64,000 nucleotides of DNA from Pteria penguin (lineage: Eukaryota > Mollusca > Bivalvia > Pterioida > Pteriidae), in NCBI GenBank assembly GCA_035048485.1, contig CM068592.1, positions 36,526,001-36,590,000 on the forward strand. Reading direction: 5' to 3'. Made by a program: the position numbers and the translations under genes. The notes under the pieces were generated by a model, which saw nothing but the letters and a program-made list of their open reading frames with translations, was not told the origin of the DNA and did no database searches. This document shows positions 36,901 through 46,590 of the stretch, piece after piece (within the stretch, counting starts at the first letter, position 1; the number at the start of each line of letters is the position of its first letter).

Positions 36901-39900
36901 TACAATATAAAGAAAAAATATCGTTAGTTCAAATGGCCCTGAGCTTACTATAGAAAATTTCAACTTTTCGTAGAAACCCACTGTACATCAATTTTGTCCA
37001 AAATTATAGTCTGTTTCATTTTTATATACACTGTAACCTCGATAGCGTCGAATAAGCCGTTATAGTTGACATTCAGGTGACGCATGGGAACATTGACATT
37101 AGCTATGTTTTTTCTTATTTAAACAATTGGTTAATAAATAAAAATTGTATCACCCTACAGAGTAAAGATCAGTCTAAAAGTGTTGAAACTTGAATGCTAT
37201 TTTGCTGGTTCTTTTTTTCAAACAAGTGTGTGGCAAGTGTGTTTAAGGGCAAAGAATAGGCTGACAGCATAGTATATGAGGAAATTCCTTAAAGAGTTAC
37301 GTCAGCTTTTAGCTGTCCTTAAAATTAAGGTATTTCCCTAAGGAAAATTTTACTTACGATCTTTAATGAAAACGACTTAAGGATTTATTTTGTGTGTACA
37401 TTAAAGAAATTACGTCTGATTCTTTGTGAAAATGCCTCAATCAGGTTGGGTATAGGTTCAAATCGCGCTTTATACCCCGATTGAGGTAAAATACCCTAAT
37501 TGGGGTATAAAAATTCCACTCAAAAGTAATATTACTTCAAACTTTGAAATATGTAATTACAGGTCGCATCACATCACTAAAAGTGGAGAATTTTTATATA
37601 AGGCCTCCTGTTCTAATCCTTACTAGATCTGAGAAAATGAATATCAAATATCTCTTGTTGTATTACATTCTATTTCTCAGGTCTGGTACAGATTAGAACT
37701 GAAGTTTTTGTATAAAAGTTCTCCACTTTTAGTGACAAGATGCCACCTGTAATTACAATTTTGAAATTTAGAAGTAATCATACTTTTGGTAAAAATTTTG
37801 ATACCCTGATCAGGGTATTTTACCTCGATCGGGGGATATTCCCCAATTTGATCCTATAGGCTATACCCAACCTGTCAATAGAACAAGTTCAACAACAAAA
37901 CTCTCATTACTTCGGAAAGCTGCACATGAGTAGTAGACATCAGCTTATTTGGGAAATGAAAAGAGAACATAAAGAGTACATTCCATAAACAACATCAAAG
38001 GTATAAGTGTCTCATGCTCTTGCTAGCTATAGGAGGAATCGAACCCAACCCAGGACCTGCAGCTAAATTTCCGTGTGGAACATGCAGCAAAGCCTGTAGA
38101 TGGAACCAGAAGGCAGTTGCATGTGACAGCTGTGACCAGTGGTACCACACATCGTGCATGGGAATCTCTACATCTATGTATGACAGACTTTCAGATACTT
38201 CAGTATCATGGATATGTACCAATTGTGAGACCCCAAACCACTCAACAATTCTGTATGACACAACCTTATCCGTTTCAAATTCGTTTGACCAACTATCGAG
38301 CCTTATGAAACGCCAAGATGACACCACAGACAACAGTGCCGTATCAGACTCATCCTTCGGAGACCCACCAGCAACGTCATCCCCCAAGAAACAGCGGCAA
38401 CAGGAACGACAGAAGCTAGATGAGAAACTGAGAGTGATTGTCATCAACTTCCAGAGTATAAGGAACAAGGCACCAGATTTACAATCGCTAATCGACTCAA
38501 CCCAACCAGATATCATCATTGGCACGGAGACATGGCTAGGACCTGACATGAACTCATCAGAGGTCATCCCTGTGGAATATGAAGTGTTCAGAAGAGACAG
38601 GTGGGATGATCCCCACGGCGGAGTACTGATAGCTACCAAACGTTCCATGGTAAGCTTCACAGCCCTGACTGGAGAAAACTGCGAATTCATCAGCGTCAAA
38701 GTGAAGCTTAGACATGGAAAGTCAGCCTTGATATCAGCAGCCTACAGACCACCAAACAGAACAGATGAGGAGTATACCCAGGCGTTAGTGACAGACATCA
38801 CAGCAGTCAGATCTGACCACAAATCAGCCTACTTTCTACTTGGAGGAGATTTCAACCTACCCGACATCGACTGGGAGTCTGGTACCATCAAAAGTCGAAA
38901 TGTCCCGAGACAGGTGAATGATGCATATCTCAACTTACGAGATGATCTAGCCATAGATATCATGGTCACTTGATCGACAGATGCAAAGCCCTACCAGCGA
39001 TTGGGAAAAGTGACCATGATATCGTGATGATAGATCTCTCTCTTCATACATACCATCAGAAGTCATGCCCCCGAAAAATACTATTGTGGGACAAAGCAAA
39101 TAGAGAGGTGGTCAGTCAGCATATAACAACAGCAGTGAACAACATCATGGCAAAAGAATACACAACAGCCAACGATATATGGATTGACTTCAGAGGATCC
39201 ATATCAACGATAGTAGAAGACGCCATTCCCACCAAGATCAGTAGGAGCCGATATTCAAATCCATGGATGACAACTAGGGTCAAACGTCTACTACGTCAAC
39301 GCCAGAAATCCTTCAGGAAAGCATGGCACACAAAGAAACCTAAGGACCAGGCCCGATATCGACAACTAAAGGCAGCAGCACAGAGGGAAATGAGGTCAGC
39401 TCATGATGAGTTCATAGACCAAACAGTATGTGGAGAGATGCAGAACAACAGCAAGAGATTCTGGTCATACCTGAAGAGCAAACGTCAGGACTCACAAGGA
39501 GTAGCCCCACTGAGGAAGACAGATGGACTCCTGTACAGTGATACTGAATCCAAAGCAGAAATACTCAACCAACAATTTCATTCTGTATACACGCGGGAGG
39601 ATATCACATGGATGCCAAACAAAGGTGCAAGTCCTTATCCAGCGATGCCTTCAATCCAAGTCAGCCAAGCAGGAGTCCACAAGTTACTCAGGAACATCGA
39701 CTCCCACAAAGCAACAGGACCAGATGGAATCCAAGCCAGGCTTCTACATGAGTATGCAGACCAAATAGCTCCAGCATTGACCAAAGTCTTCCAGATCTCA
39801 TTGGATTCAGGCACCATTCCAGACGACTGGAGATCAGGTTCTATTGTTCCAGTATACAAGAAAGGTGATAAGCATCAGGCCTCCAACTACAGACCAGTCT

Positions 39901-41587
39901 CCCTGACCTCCATCTCCTGTAAATTACTGGAACACATCATCCACAGCCAGGTAATGGACCACTTCGACCAGCACTCTATCCTCAGCAACAGTCAACACGG
40001 CTTCAGATCCAAGCGTTCCTGTGAAACTCAGCTAGCCATCACCATAGACAGTATTGCCCGCACTTTAGACCAGGGAGGCCAAGTCGACATTGTTCTGCTA
40101 GACTTCTCGAAAGCATTTGACAAGGTGCCACATAAGAGATTGCTACATAAGCTGCAGTTCTATGGTGTACGAGACAACACTCTGCTATGGATTAAGGACT
40201 TCCTGAACAACAGACAACAACAAGTTCTTCTAGACGGCCATGCCTCATCTAGTGCAGATGTCCTATCAGGAGTACCACAGGGAACAGTACTCGGCCCGCT
40301 GCTCTTCCTCACATTCATCAACGACCTCCCAGAAGCCACCAAGTCAGAAACCAGGTTGTTCGCAGATGATTGCTTACTGTACCGCCCGATCAACAACACA
40401 GAGGACAGCAACAGGCTACAGCAAGACCTTACAGCACTTGAGAAGTGGGAAGAAGAGTGGCAGATGACCTTCCATCCGGAGAAGTGCGTGGTCATACAGG
40501 TCTCATCAAAGCGGAAAACAATCAGTGCAGACTACAGACTACACAGCCATAAGTTAGAAGAAGTGGACTCGAGCAAGTACCTGGGAGTTACTATCAGCAG
40601 CAATATGAAGTGGAACAAGCACATTGATGCCATCACAGCGAAAGCCAATAGGACTCTAGGCTTCCTGAAGCGAAATCTCCGAGGTTGCAGAACATCAGCA
40701 CGGATTAGAGCCTATGAAGTCATTGTACGTCCAACGCTGGAGTATGCTGCCTCCATATGGGACCCTCACACTAGCGGACAGATCAACCAGATAGAGAAAG
40801 TCCAACGTAGAGCAGCACGATTCGCTACAAGGAACTACTGGGATAGGAAAGCAGGCAGCGTCACCAACATGGTCAACTCCTTGGGATGGGAACCGCTATA
40901 GATCAGAAGAGTAAAGATCCGCCTTCTATTGCTATTCAAGATCCAGCACAATCTAGTGGCCATTCCAGCAGAACAATACCTAATCCAGACAGACTCCAGG
41001 ACAAGGGGACAACATACCTTTCACATCCCAACAGCGAAAAAGGATGTATACCGTTTCTCCTTCTTCCCGCGAACCATCAGGGATTGGAACAGACTTCCAT
41101 CAGCAATGACATCAGCATGTACCTTGGAGGACTACAGGACTGCAATGTGCAACATACCACCTGCCCACTTCAGCTTAGGATGAGGACAAAAGATTTTAAC
41201 TTTTTAACTGTATCATACTGCCCTGAGAGGCTTTTATCTTGACTGCCACATGAAGTATAACGCTCAACTTTTGAGTACACTTCGTATTGGAAGAAGAAGA
41301 AGAAGATCCATTGATTTTTCCGTAGACCTATTTATGACAAAATTCGTAATCCTTTGTTTTACTTTTTAGTGGTGTTACGTGGATATTTGGCAATATGTCA
41401 ATCTCAAAATCAGCTGATCATGTAAACTCGGGCTCAAAAGGCGAAATCTGTTATCCAAAATAATATATAAATTCTAATTTCATGTCACTTCCAGACCCAA
41501 CTGTTTAATCTGATTCGCTGGACAACTTACCGAACTTATATAACATATAATCACATTGCACAGGACCGTCAATGTTTTGGTCGCCAT
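30886..41587 (-). CDS. VOPP1/WBP1-like small transmembrane protein with PPxY motif
   Basis: Gene-level entry for five exons, read 41587-41531, 36203-36175, 32982-32905, 31719-31584, 30999-30886. Together they make 414 nt (137 codons plus stop) with all phases agreeing. Product: signal peptide; short ectodomain with [12 protein letters not shown] and CC followed by an LWYFW block at the membrane; one hydrophobic helix; a cytoplasmic segment ending with PPAY and a C-terminal DYKVPH. Vertebrate VOPP1 and WBP1/WBP1L share the C...CCG..CC...LWYFW/LWWFW-TM arrangement and carry PPxY motifs that bind WW domains (NEDD4-type ligases, YAP, WWOX). Likely location: endosomal or other membranes; role: adaptor. 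Introns are large (5.3, 3.2, 1.2 and 0.6 kb) and hold a LINE and three MITE-like elements. The family assignment is from remembered motifs. Confidence 0.78.
31584..31719 (-). CDS. Exon 4 of VOPP1/WBP1-like gene: transmembrane helix and cytoplasmic start
   Basis: Acceptor CGTTTCAG, donor GTAAGT. Its first base completes the Trp codon of exon 3. The hydrophobic stretch [16 protein letters not shown] is followed by basic KSGFRER, giving an outside-in orientation, then a Ser/Pro/Tyr-rich segment ([11 protein letters not shown]). Exit is phase 0. Confidence 0.75.
32905..32982 (-). CDS. Exon 3 of VOPP1/WBP1-like gene: cysteine cluster and LWYFW
   Basis: Acceptor TTTATAG and donor GTGAGT. The 78-nt exon enters and leaves in phase 2. 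It encodes [14 protein letters not shown] followed by [12 protein letters not shown]. This CC-G-x-x-CC plus LWYFW block is the most diagnostic part of the gene. Confidence 0.8.
33625..33715. repeat. 23-bp tandem repeat
   Basis: Four copies of CAAACCCAAGACCTCTCCAC plus AA. Confidence 0.88.
34089..34726. mobile_element. 638-bp MITE-like element with 8-bp duplication
   Basis: GACAATAG occurs at 34081-34088 and 34727-34734. The enclosed ends form about 60-bp imperfect inverted repeats that align from the first base without gaps (left TTTCGCCCCGATTCATGTT; right arm reversed TGTCACCCCGATTCGTGTT). The 8-bp duplication suggests hAT-type mobilisation. The interior has nothing recognisable, including a short TA run near 34629. 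Old, as shown by arm divergence. Confidence 0.6.
35316..35341. repeat. Short perfect hairpin
   Basis: GGACTGACTAA and TTAGTCAGTCC form an 11-bp perfect stem around a loop of a few bases, in intron 2 of the VOPP1/WBP1-like gene. Confidence 0.7.
35613..35790. mobile_element. 178-bp pogo/Tc1-like MITE with TA duplication
   Basis: Ends CAGTAAAACCTGTTTTAG and (reversed) CAGTCAAACCTGTCTATTA, flanked by TA on both sides. The inside contains the repeated GGTCACCTGTCTATAAAGG phrase, seen in a family of short repeats common in many invertebrate genomes. CAGT termini plus TA fit pogo/Tigger-type elements. Confidence 0.65.
36175..36203 (-). CDS. Exon 2 (29-nt micro-exon) of VOPP1/WBP1-like gene
   Basis: Only 29 nt, between a CTCTACAG acceptor and a GTAAGT donor. 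It encodes VHSYYCNSD plus two bases of a Glu codon completed by exon 3. Phase 0 in, phase 2 out. It supplies the YYC that corresponds to the first ectodomain cysteine in VOPP1/WBP1 relatives. Skipping it would shift the frame. Confidence 0.7.
36204..37441 (-). other. Intron 1 of the VOPP1/WBP1-like gene, left part
   Basis: AT-rich. Phrases such as TCCTTAAAG..TTACGT recur near 36370 and 37290, hinting at an old diverged repeat, not defined further. Confidence 0.4.
37442..37874. mobile_element. 433-bp foldback MITE with TCAAT target duplication
   Basis: Nearly the whole element is an inverted repeat. The left end CAGGTTGGGTATAG is matched by CTATACCCAACCTG on the right, and homology continues inward for about 200 bp per arm. 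It is flanked by TCAAT at 37437-37441 and 37875-37879. No coding capacity. The 5-bp duplication and CAGG termini do not identify a superfamily for certain. It lies directly 5' of the LINE. Confidence 0.78.
38014..38973 (+). pseudogene. LINE coding part 1: PHD finger and endonuclease (frameshifted)
   Basis: 320 codons from ATG to TGA. The leader [15 protein letters not shown] resembles a 2A/signal leader. A PHD finger covers residues about 21-70, and the APE endonuclease runs from about 133 to the end. The frame is lost after AIDIMVT, just where related elements have an E-P-T-R-x-x-N-x-L-D-L block, which is missing here. The open frame also extends upstream of the ATG to 37960. Confidence 0.85.
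38970..41183 (+). pseudogene. LINE coding part 2: end of endonuclease and reverse transcriptase (internal stop)
   Basis: The frame resumes at [19 protein letters not shown] and runs through a full reverse transcriptase with FADD at the catalytic site. At 40899-40901 it meets TAG, one base from the Gln codon CAG. The same frame then continues cleanly ([19 protein letters not shown]) to a natural-looking TGA at 41181-41183. The coding quality on both sides shows recent inactivation. Confidence 0.85.
41531..41587 (-). CDS. Exon 1 of VOPP1/WBP1-like gene: start codon and signal peptide
   Basis: ATG in good context (GAAAGATGG). Nineteen codons give a hydrophobic leader ([15 protein letters not shown]), then TCG and donor GTAAGT at 41530. 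Phase 0 exit matches exon 2. The leader is weakly basic at its start and ends with small residues, as expected for signal cleavage. Confidence 0.72.
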
Positions 41588-43325
41588 CTTTCTTCCTATA
41601 AAAAGCTCTTCAATGTCAAGGTTGCAAGGTGCTCGTGAACCGACCACATGAGAACCCACTCGCGCATTTGTTGAATATTAAAATCTGTGTGCCATTTTGA
41701 GCATATTTACAGAACACATCATTTATTCGTAAAAATGTGCATAAAAATTAATTGAAAATAATTTATATAAAGAACAAGAACAGGATTTTTATTGCTGATT
41801 CAATCAGAGAGTAAGACTAAGATAACATGTAGTAAAGATCAACCTGATGTGGCATTTCTGAGTCAATAATCTATCTATCTATCTATCTATGATATATCTA
41901 GCGTGAACAGTTTGCCTTACGTAATGCACATGTAACCATGGTAACGCCATCCATATACAAATAATAGTATTTAATAAGGGATGCTTTGTTTTCTCAAAGC
42001 ATTATCGTTTTTTTCTTTTAATTTTTTTTTCTTGTGGATATAGACATCTGATTCATTTCAACATTATACTTTATGACGTCATGTGCCAATGAGAGATACC
42101 GCCATTAACTGCGGTCCTAATATTTATGGAGAAAATAAAACATTCCCGCAAAAATGACGTAAAGAACAATGGCACGTTATTGTGACGTCATATGGTTGCT
42201 AACTCCAATCGATGTTACTAACTGATAGTACACATGCGCCGCCTAACGGACGGTACTTCCCATTTAATACACCGATCAACTTTCAGCATAGAAAGCGATG
42301 TGTTGCAGACTTTTGATTGTTATGCTTATGACGTAATAATAAAATGTCCGACTTGTCCAACCTGGCGTGACGTCATCACAGTCGTATTTTGCGCTAAAGT
42401 GCTTGACATTCGGCGTATACTAGTGTACTTATATATGCATACTTAAACTATGTACAGTGTTTATAAGTACATGTGTATGATGTGCATGTACATTTACACA
42501 TATTTTGGTATATATGTCTGTAACCAAATGCTGTTCCTTTCCTTTTCTTTCAATTGTATAATTATTTGATGTTTAAATCCATACTGTTTGTAAATATGTT
42601 TATCTATATGTTATAATATATACTAATCTCTGTCAAAGAGGAAATAAAGAATGAATGACTACTGCATTTACTTTTTGTTTTTATTTTATATGAGATAATA
42701 ACAACGGCCATGTGAATGTATAAATATATAATTATATATATAGAAATAAATTGTATAACACATTTCGTACAGGCCAAGAATTATGTACAGTGTTTAGTGT
42801 CACATGACGTATCGCTATAATAGTATTGCTGCATATAAAGTCTAATTCCATCCTCTTCCATCAGCTTCTCATTCAGTACTAAAACAGAATGACCAACAGA
42901 GTGGTCAGAATAATGAAACCACATCCACGGAGCATTCGATGTCCTCAATAAGAAAAACAAAATCATGACTGCCATGATTATTGACCAAATAAAGCAGTAT
43001 GGAAATCATGATTGCCATGATTATTGACCAAATAAAGCAGTTTGGAAATCAAAACAGAATATACATAGATGAATGTATGTACATGTACATGCATTTGATC
43101 ACCACACAGGAATAAGCGGGTTAAACAAAATTATAGTCCCTGTCTACGGAAATCCATCTGAATCGCACAGAATAAAGAAGGAAAGAATTCTGACGTGAAA
43201 GTATTAATATATCCGAAAGGTTGACAGGAGCTTAAAAATATGAAGTCCTAAATTTGTCACCGATATACCGGTATCTAGTGTCTCTGTATCGGGGAATTAG
43301 AAGATGTCGATAGCACAGTTTAAGA
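41588..43325. other. Intergenic region upstream of the VOPP1/WBP1-like gene
   Basis: Contains the CRE-like cluster at 42074-42375, a TCTA run at 41870-41890 and AT-rich DNA. No coding exon recognised. Confidence 0.5.
42074..42375. promoter_or_regulatory. Cluster of CRE-like TGACGTCA palindromes
   Basis: Full TGACGTCA at 42074-42081, 42183-42190 and 42368-42375, with extra TGACGTAA half-matches near 42155 and 42329. This lies 490-790 bp upstream of the start codon of the minus-strand VOPP1/WBP1-like gene. CREB/ATF proteins bind such sites. Role here is inference. Confidence 0.4.
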
Positions 43326-43507
43326 TTATTTCTTGCCGTTTCCACTACATGTTGCGCAGCACTTCTGAGCGAGACCCGAGTCGGTGCACATAGACTTATT
43401 GTGCAATTTCTTATAGCGAGTTGCGATCTCGTCGCAAGTCGCGCTGAACACCAGTTGGTCCACGCACTCCCCCACTGCCTGATCCATGTTGTCTACTTGT
43501 GCATGTG
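43326..43507 (-). CDS. Exon 2 of six-cysteine peptide gene
   Basis: A 182-nt terminal exon carrying the whole mature peptide, including all six cysteines, with stop TAA at 43328-43326. It is much richer in GC than its surroundings, as expected for coding DNA. Confidence 0.68.
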
Positions 43508-44866
43508 CTGAAAGGAGCGAAGGTAGAAATGACAATGATATGTTGTAAAATATATTCTCATACATTTTATGAAGTTTTTACATGCGTAAGAATATTAGGT
43601 CTACATACATGTAGCGTTTTGTAATTCCTTTTGTTGTATATGTCTGTTCGTCTCACTTCAAGAACTATGCCTTATTATGGCGATTTTTTTTCTCCCCGGA
43701 ATATTGATGTTTCACAAACACATGTTGTGTATAAACATGTAGACATGTAAGTTATATGATGTATGATGTTTCACAAACACATGTCATATACAAACATGTA
43801 GACATGTAAGCTATATGGTATTTTACAAACACATGCTGTGTATAAACGTGTAGACATATAAGTTATATGATGTTTCACAAACACATGTTATGTATAAACA
43901 TGTAGACATGTAAGCTATTTGGTATTTTACAAACACATGCTGTGTATAAACGTGTAGACATGTAAGTTATATGATGTTTCACAAACACATGGTGTGTATA
44001 AACATGTAGACATTTAAGTTATATGATGCTTCACAAGCACATGTTGTGTATAAACATGTAGATATGTAAGCTATATATATGATATTTCACAAACACATGT
44101 TGTGTATAAACGTGTAGACATGTAAGTTATATGATGTTTCAAAAACACATGTTGTGTATAAACATGTAGACATGTAAGTTATATGATAGTTCACTAACAC
44201 ATGTTGTGTATAAACACAATGTCTCATGAAGTATAACGCTCAACTTTTGAGTACACATCATATTGGAAGAAGAAGAAGAAGAAGAACATGTAGACATGTA
44301 AGCTAGCTATATGGAATTCTGCGTGATATAGAAGAAATTCTGTGTGGCATGGAACCAGATATTCGTTCGAAATCGATAAGGTATGAATGAATGAATAATA
44401 AATAAATAAGTTAATGAATAAATAAATGAATAAATAAATAAATAAATCTTTTTGAATTATGGAATGCCTTCTTTGAGGTACATGCATGTAAGTTACTATC
44501 GTAAAGTATAACACTTCATAATCCTAAAACTGTTGGAGCCGCAAAGATTGCATAAATGTGTTATAGTATTCTTAATGATAGTCTACTTATATATCTATTA
44601 GGGATCTAGCAATAAAGGGAGAGAGAGAGAGAGAGTTCCTCTCGTATTGTGACGTAGACAGTGATCTATCTTGGTTTACATGACAACATACATGTAGTGT
44701 TACAGAAGGAAAGCGTTTCCCTTCAAATAGAGACTTCTTTCTTTACATCTTATGAATCACCTAATTTGTAATCTATAAATAATTATGTAACATTGGTTCA
44801 TCTAGATATATACTTACCTTGTACAAACAAAATCGCAAAAACGCACAAAAACACAGTAGGTGCCAT
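43326..44866 (-). CDS. Small secreted six-cysteine peptide (ShK-like appearance)
   Basis: Two exons, 44866-44818 and 43507-43326, total 231 nt for 76 residues. Exon 1 carries ATG and a textbook signal peptide core (VFLCVFAILFVQA); donor GTAAGT, phase 1. Exon 2 has acceptor CCTTTCAG and phase-compatible entry, continuing H-A-Q-V-D. The mature region has six cysteines spaced 9, 15, 8, 0 and 2 apart, ending KCCATC, then a lysine tail and TAA. This recalls ShK-type modules, common in molluscan secreted proteins and by no means all toxins. However, the adjacent CC pair does not fit the usual C-x3-C-x2-C ending, so membership is uncertain. Function unknown. The intron contains a 52-bp minisatellite with an inserted LINE 3' end. 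Confidence 0.68.
43700..44315. repeat. 52-bp minisatellite
   Basis: About ten copies of GTTTCACAAACACATGTTGT plus GTATAAACATGTAGACATGTAAGTTATATGAT. It lies in the intron of the six-cysteine peptide gene and is interrupted by the LINE 3' end at 44221. Confidence 0.94.
44221..44288 (+). mobile_element. Severely 5'-truncated LINE 3' end inside a minisatellite
   Basis: About 65 bp nearly identical to the last bases of the LINE ending at 41306: the CATGAAGTATAACGCTCAAC and CTTTTGAGTACAC segments, then a longer GAA tail. It interrupts a 52-bp minisatellite unit between TATAAACA and CATGTAGAC. A 4-bp AACA repeat at both edges is a possible target duplication. Confidence 0.8.
44386..44447. repeat. 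(AAAT)n-like microsatellite
   Basis: Impure AATA/AATG run. Confidence 0.9.
44818..44866 (-). CDS. Exon 1 of six-cysteine peptide gene: signal peptide
   Basis: ATG at 44866-44864 (minus strand) is followed by 16 codons of hydrophobic leader and one base of an Ala codon, then GTAAGT. This matches exon 2 in phase and gives a plausible cleavage site at the A-H-A junction. Confidence 0.66.
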
Positions 44867-46590
44867 TTTATATGGCGAGTCTAATCATAATGAAGAAATA
44901 TATAGATTAATACCCGATATTTAATCCGATATTTAATCCGGATTAACATAAGACGAAATCTGTTGCTTTAATTATTTTCTTTGAGGTGTATATATGTGAA
45001 ATCTCTTTTCATTTTATTGCTGTTTTAAGCGAGGCGGTTTACACAGTTAAGAAGGGGAAGGCGGAGGGGGTGTGTTAATTCGTGTGTGCACAATTTTTTA
45101 AACTCTGAATGAATTGAACATTGATCAGAAATTATGAGGGAAGAGTTCACGGTCAGGTTTGGAGTTGATTGTCGGGTAGGGTAATTGTGAATACATATAC
45201 ACGAATCATAAGGACATAGTTAACGTGAAGAAGATCTATAGACAGTTAGGGACTAGTCAATAGACAAATTGCGAAATAAGATCAGTTTTGGTGAAAGTGG
45301 TACTATCAAAGGGTAGAAGTCCTCCTTTCTAATCAAAATTTTATCATTAAGAATTGGAGCTCTTCTCAAAAGGACAAAAGAAGGTCATCATCCTTTGTTT
45401 GGTGTAATGGCACAGTCCGGGCGTCAAACCTTGATCGTCTGTATCGGACGCCAAGAACTAATTCGCTCTATAAACCCCGATACCACCAGACCCACCCTGA
45501 TTAGATTCGGTAAAATGACTCATTATTATTATTTATTACTTATGGCCAAAAATTGGTGAATAATTGAATTACACTCACGATATATTTGGACATCATCTCG
45601 ACAATCTTAGCGGGGATACACATGTCAGATGATACCTGTTTTTTGAGGTGATTATATAACTAATGTCGTAGCTTTTTAGAGAAGGAACAGAGAGGAATAC
45701 AAAATATTGCATAATTATGCATACCGGGAGCGGACCCAGAAACTTTCTTTAGAAGGGGGATGTATAATTGGGTTTCCACTTTAGAAACATTTTCCGTGAG
45801 GTGATCCAATCATATGTTCTGTTGTAGAATTGTCTATTCTACGACAAAAAGTACCAAGAAAGTCACCCTTGGGGGGTCCCAAAGTAAGCCCGAAAACCTG
45901 ATCCTCCCATACATCTAGAGAGGGTCTCTGGGCGGGTGCTACATCCTCTTTCCCTTTTGGTTGGCAACATTTATTTCATAAGGTCTTTACAAATCTTACC
46001 ACTGGCATAAATTTGGATCTGCCTACCTATTCTCTATTCTGAATCTGGTGGTTTAAGACATAGGTAGACAAGGTACATGTAGATAGAACGGATAGACTAT
46101 TCCGGATTGGGGTCCGCTCTTTGCTCGTCACAGAAAGTGTAATCAACTTAGAACTGTTTGTGCACATGTGAAAGTCAATTAGCCAAAATACTCAGACACT
46201 TTGGGTGCCAAAATGGAGTTTTACTCATATTATTTGAGTGTTTTCAACCATCATCTTTATATGCCTCGTAAATATGCGGCGAAACGGGGGAATGCTGCTC
46301 TAAATCCGCCACTGTAAAATCATAAATTGAAGTTTCTATGGATTCTGCTAAATTAAAATCGATTCAAGACGTGAGATTACGATATTTAATCGTGGGTTAG
46401 AGTGTTTATAAATATTACAAACTGCCAGTGCTTTGCTGCAGTGGTAAAATGAAATGTTAGAACTTTGTACCCCGTGACGGGCCCTCTGGGATCGATAGAC
46501 TGATCTACATGTAGAAGGCACTAATCCGGGTTTACGCTGAGCGGGTCGTAAACCTATTTATAGCCTAGGCCTTACGCAGCATCGAGTAAG
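44867..46590. other. Divergent intergenic region between six-cysteine peptide gene and Myb/SANT-like gene
   Basis: About 1.7 kb separates two genes transcribed away from each other, so it should hold both promoters. No TATA box or other site could be assigned with confidence. Confidence 0.5.

Larger units (their letters stand above)
37960..41306 (+). mobile_element. LINE (CR1/Jockey-group) with PHD finger, APE endonuclease and reverse transcriptase; broken
   Basis: Non-LTR retrotransposon in antisense orientation in intron 1 of the VOPP1/WBP1-like gene. Order: 2A-like IEPNPGP motif, PHD-type finger (C-x2-C...CDSCDQWYH...C-x2-C), APE endonuclease motifs ([36 protein letters not shown]), reverse transcriptase ([35 protein letters not shown]), then the usual C-terminal region ([18 protein letters not shown]). 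The 3' end is an AAG/GAA microsatellite tail at 41287-41306. Damage: an internal deletion with frameshift in the endonuclease near 38970 and an in-frame TAG at 40899. The 5' limit is not known; 37960 is only where the frame opens. No target duplication was found. Confidence 0.9.

Noticed and set aside
37995..38699. 234-codon frame on the minus strand opposite the LINE
   Set aside because: Mirror frame of the LINE coding region; the plus-strand reading carries all the endonuclease motifs.
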